The position numbers and the translations under genes are program-made. Positions 4,480 through 6,155 of a DNA stretch of 6,155 bases are shown in pieces. This stretch comes from Candidatus Aenigmatarchaeota archaeon (GTDB taxonomy: Archaea > Aenigmatarchaeota > Aenigmatarchaeia > QMZP01). Below the pieces are notes generated by a model that did no database searches, was not told the origin of the DNA, and was given only the letters and a program-made list of their open reading frames with translations. Each line of letters opens with the position of its first letter. Position 1 is the first letter of the stretch. Location of the stretch: contig CP070801.1 in NCBI GenBank assembly GCA_020343575.1, forward strand, positions 367,092-373,246, written 5' to 3'.

Positions 4480-5508
4480 CTAACCTAAAAACCTCCCCAG
4501 TCTTGATTGCTTCTCTTTTTCTTTCCCTTCTCTTAGCTTCTCCACAACTGAGTTTATTCTCTCATGCGAGAAGCTATGCTCCTCACAGAGCATCTCCAAG
4601 AGCTTCTCGGGCTGGAAATCCTTCTTCTCTATGTCCGTTTCCTGGACAGGGGGGTTCTTGAAGAAATCAAATATCTCCTCTGGTTTGATCTTGAACCCCC
4701 ACTCAATATCCTTGAAAGCCTTTTCAGGCGAAGTCTTTTCCTTCACGATTTTCAACGCGGTCTTCGGACCTATACCCTTAATGCCACCTGGATTGTAATC
4801 TGTTCCGACCAGTATTCCCAGGGTTATCAGCTGGTCATGGTTTATTCCAAGGGATGAAAGAACCTTGTCAAGCTCCACTATTTCTGGTTTCACTATTATG
4901 TATTTCTCCTTTCCTGGGAGCTTTCTCCTTCCTGAGATCGTGAGGTTCCTGACAAGTCTGGGAGCCCCGAAAAGTAGGGAATCCCAATCCTGGGATCCGC
5001 CTGACCAGACTTTTCCCTTCCTGACCAGGTAAGCAACCTGTGCCTCACCCTCTGACGGGGCCTGTAACCAAGGAACTCCCATGTAATTGAGAAGGCGTTT
5101 GGATTCTGCAACCATTTCATCAGTAAGCCTTGCAGCTGCTTGGGAATATCTGCGAACGGCTTCGGTATCCCCCCTTTCCAACGCTTCCTTCCACTTGATC
5201 TTGGCTTCTTTCCTTGTTTCAGATCTCTGCTCGACTGTTTCTTTTTTGAATTCAGGCGGCTCGCCGTCGAAAACATAAACAATCTCCATTCCGTTCTCTA
5301 TGAGCTTTGCGGTTCTGTAAAAAAGACCAGATAGATGGGAGGTTATCCTTCCCTTCGAATCTCGCAGGGGTTCCCCTGTAAATCTATCGCGTATGGTGGT
5401 CAGAAACTGGTAGAGAACATTGTAAGCATCAATCGCGATAGTTTTCCCCTGCAGATCCTCAAACTCTATCTGCTTTGCAGGAACGAGTTCAGACAAGGAG
5501 ACGCCCAT
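4480..5508 (-). CDS. fen: Flap endonuclease 1 (XPG/Rad2 family)
   Basis: FEN1 removes 5' flaps left by primer displacement during Okazaki-fragment maturation and repair, and acts with PCNA. The 342-residue length is typical of archaea. All carboxylates expected for the two-metal site are visible: Asp27 (IAIDAYN), Asp81 (YVFDGEPP), Glu153 and Glu155 (PSEGEAQ), Asp174 and Asp176 (SQDWDSLLFG), and Asp237 (VGTDYN). The helix-two-turn-helix (about 232-258, GI.VGTDYNPGGIKGIGPKTALKIV) binds duplex DNA, and residues about 85-135 form the charged helical arch. The C-terminus QSRLGRFL (334-341) is a PCNA-interaction box with Leu in place of the second aromatic residue. There is no SD; a TATA box about 22-29 nt upstream of the ATG suggests a leaderless mRNA. 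A small membrane-protein gene follows after 1 nt. Confidence 0.97.
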   Translation of the reverse strand: MGVSLSELVPAKQIEFEDLQGKTIAIDAYNVLYQFLTTIRDRFTGEPLRDSKGRITSHLSGLFYRTAKLIENGMEIVYVFDGEPPEFKKETVEQRSETRKEAKIKWKEALERGDTEAVRRYSQAAARLTDEMVAESKRLLNYMGVPWLQAPSEGEAQVAYLVRKGKVWSGGSQDWDSLLFGAPRLVRNLTISGRRKLPGKEKYIIVKPEIVELDKVLSSLGINHDQLITLGILVGTDYNPGGIKGIGPKTALKIVKEKTSPEKAFKDIEWGFKIKPEEIFDFFKNPPVQETDIEKKDFQPEKLLEMLCEEHSFSHERINSVVEKLREGKEKEKQSRLGRFLG

Positions 5509-5587
5509 AATCTAAGTTTCTCAGAGGAATTTATATATCTTAAAATCAAAACTAGTTTATTGATTCACACAGAGGGGGGTTGGTTGA
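5509..5587. promoter_or_regulatory. Bidirectional promoter between FEN1 and the EF-like gene
   Basis: The 79-nt gap holds one near-symmetrical TATA element at 5530-5537, reading TATATAAA on the - strand and TTTATATA on the + strand. On the - strand it would start transcription within about 2 nt of the FEN1 ATG. On the + strand it would start near 5561, giving a leader of about 27 nt that contains the SD-like GAGGGGGGT (5572-5580) 7 nt before ATG 5588. Confidence 0.6.
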
Positions 5588-5845
5588 ATGGTTGAAAAAA
5601 AGCTTGTCGGAAAAATTACGCACTTCTTCACCAACATAGGAGTTGGTGTGATAGACCTTGAAGGTGAAATCAAGGTTGGAGACAGGATATCGAAAGAAGG
5701 ATCAACAACAAATTTTCAGCAGGATGTCAAATCAATGCAGATTCATAACAAGGATGTTGAAGTTGCAAAGAAGGGAGACTCGATTGGAATAAAGGTTGAT
5801 GACAGGGTAAGGGAAGGAGATCAAGTTTTCAAGATTACAGAGTAA
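5588..5845 (+). CDS. EF-Tu domain 2-like small beta-barrel protein (translation elongation factor-like)
   Basis: The 85-residue protein is a free-standing OB/EF-Tu domain 2-type barrel. Its pattern is VGKITHFFTNIGVGVIDL (about 7-24), IKVGDRI (28-34), TNFQQDVKSMQIHNKDV (41-57), KKGDSIGIKV (61-70) and VREGDQVF (74-81). This is the signature of small proteins usually named translation elongation factor-like, found in archaea and some bacteria. There is no GTPase domain, so it is not an elongation factor. An RNA- or tRNA-binding role is guessed from the fold and is not established. The ATG has an SD-like GAGGGGGGT 7 nt upstream. It diverges from FEN1 and converges on Kae1. Confidence 0.85.
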   Translation: MVEKKLVGKITHFFTNIGVGVIDLEGEIKVGDRISKEGSTTNFQQDVKSMQIHNKDVEVAKKGDSIGIKVDDRVREGDQVFKITE

Positions 5846-5898
5846 ATAAGAACGGCTTTGGATAGAAGCGAATATTTGGATAATTCTTTTAAAATATC
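5846..5898. terminator. AT-rich gap between convergent genes
   Basis: This 53-nt stretch separates the stop of the EF-like gene from the stop of Kae1. It contains TTCTTTTAAAAT (5884-5895), a short T-run on the + strand that could end that transcript, with a matching TTTTAAAAG on the - strand. No strong hairpin is seen. Confidence 0.35.
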
Positions 5899-6155
5899 TT
5901 ACAGCCATGTAACTTCAACTTCGTCTGTTCTCTGCCTGGGTTTTATGTCTATATCTTTCTCTGTCTTGTAGCCGGCCTTCTTCATAAGTATTCCCAGCCA
6001 GGCAATCATAGCGCCGTTATCACCAGAGAGTTCTATGGGGCAGGTGTAGAGTTTCGCTCCCCTTTCCCTACACATTGTTTCAAGCATCTTTCGAAATCGA
6101 AGGTTGGCAGCTACCCCTCCTGTTAGGATGGCCTCGTTCTTTTTCACATGAGCCA
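5899..6155 (-). CDS. kae1: tRNA t6A-modification ATPase Kae1 (TsaD family), C-terminal part
   Basis: The gene enters from the right edge on the - strand, and only its last 85 or so codons are in view. LTGGVAANLRFRKML and GDNGAMIAWLG are the conserved C-terminal ASKHA signatures of Kae1/TsaD/Qri7, and the tail RQRTDEVEVTW is typical of the archaeal form. Kae1 is the catalytic subunit of KEOPS, which transfers threonylcarbamoyl to A37 of ANN-decoding tRNAs. The GTG at 6145-6147 is internal, because the frame continues upstream as Ala-His to the window edge. The TAA at 5899-5901 follows directly after the usual end, so Kae1 is not fused to the Bud32 kinase here, unlike in some euryarchaea. Confidence 0.93.
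   Translation of the reverse strand, partial: AHVKKNEAILTGGVAANLRFRKMLETMCRERGAKLYTCPIELSGDNGAMIAWLGILMKKAGYKTEKDIDIKPRQRTDEVEVTWL

Noticed and set aside
4896..5282. 128-codon open frame on the - strand within FEN1
   Set aside because: It is an alternate frame of a gene whose active-site motifs are all intact, and the product is a low-complexity basic sequence.
1..6155. CRISPR arrays, insertion sequences, toxin-antitoxin or defence genes
   Set aside because: No spaced direct repeats, transposase motifs or paired small toxin-like genes were seen. The PfpI/winged-helix overlap does not resemble a toxin-antitoxin pair.

Overview
The window reads as archaeal chromosome. The evidence is a complete archaeal flap endonuclease (FEN1), the C-terminal end of Kae1, a tRNA-Gln(UUG) with a 48-nt intron at the canonical archaeal 37/38 site and no encoded CCA, TATA-box promoters, and small archaeal-type conserved genes. 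Base composition is moderate, genes are tightly packed, and many starts have good Shine-Dalgarno (SD) sites. A small-genome (DPANN-like) or euryarchaeal lineage would fit, but I cannot assign one.

Left block (1-2487), + strand. It holds the C-terminal part of an HsmA-like small membrane protein, with an in-frame TGA where the family, as I recall it, has Trp. Next come a complete but divergent bifunctional purine enzyme PurH (352-2037) and an unrecognised two-helix membrane protein (2106-2375) bracketed by two hairpins. PurH is uncommon in archaea, most of which use PurP/PurO-type enzymes for these steps. Its Arg codon use also leans more to CGN than FEN1's. Acquisition from bacteria is therefore possible but unproven.

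Middle (2488-3508). The intron-containing tRNA-Gln is on the - strand with its 3' end facing the left block. Upstream of it, also on the - strand, is a two-gene unit: a DJ-1/PfpI-family protein followed, with a 7-nt overlap, by a 72-aa winged-helix protein. A 92-nt AT-rich interval holds divergent promoters.

Right block (3509-6155). A + strand pair encodes a conserved archaeal protein with SecB-like features and an acylphosphatase. A - strand pair encodes FEN1 and a small two-helix membrane protein starting 1 nt after the FEN1 stop. These two units converge and overlap by 11 nt. FEN1 diverges from an EF-Tu-domain-2-like small protein across a 79-nt interval with one near-symmetrical TATA element. 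The window ends inside Kae1, the tRNA t6A-modification (KEOPS) ATPase, whose C-terminus is present and not fused to Bud32.

Most of the window is informational and housekeeping: FEN1 in replication and repair, Kae1 and tRNA-Gln in translation, PurH in purine synthesis, and acylphosphatase and DJ-1 in metabolite repair. I found no CRISPR array, transposase, or defence or toxin module. The points most worth a second look are the TGA in the HsmA gene, the altered PurH motifs, the intron pairing with the anticodon in the tRNA-Gln precursor, and the membrane protein coupled to FEN1.
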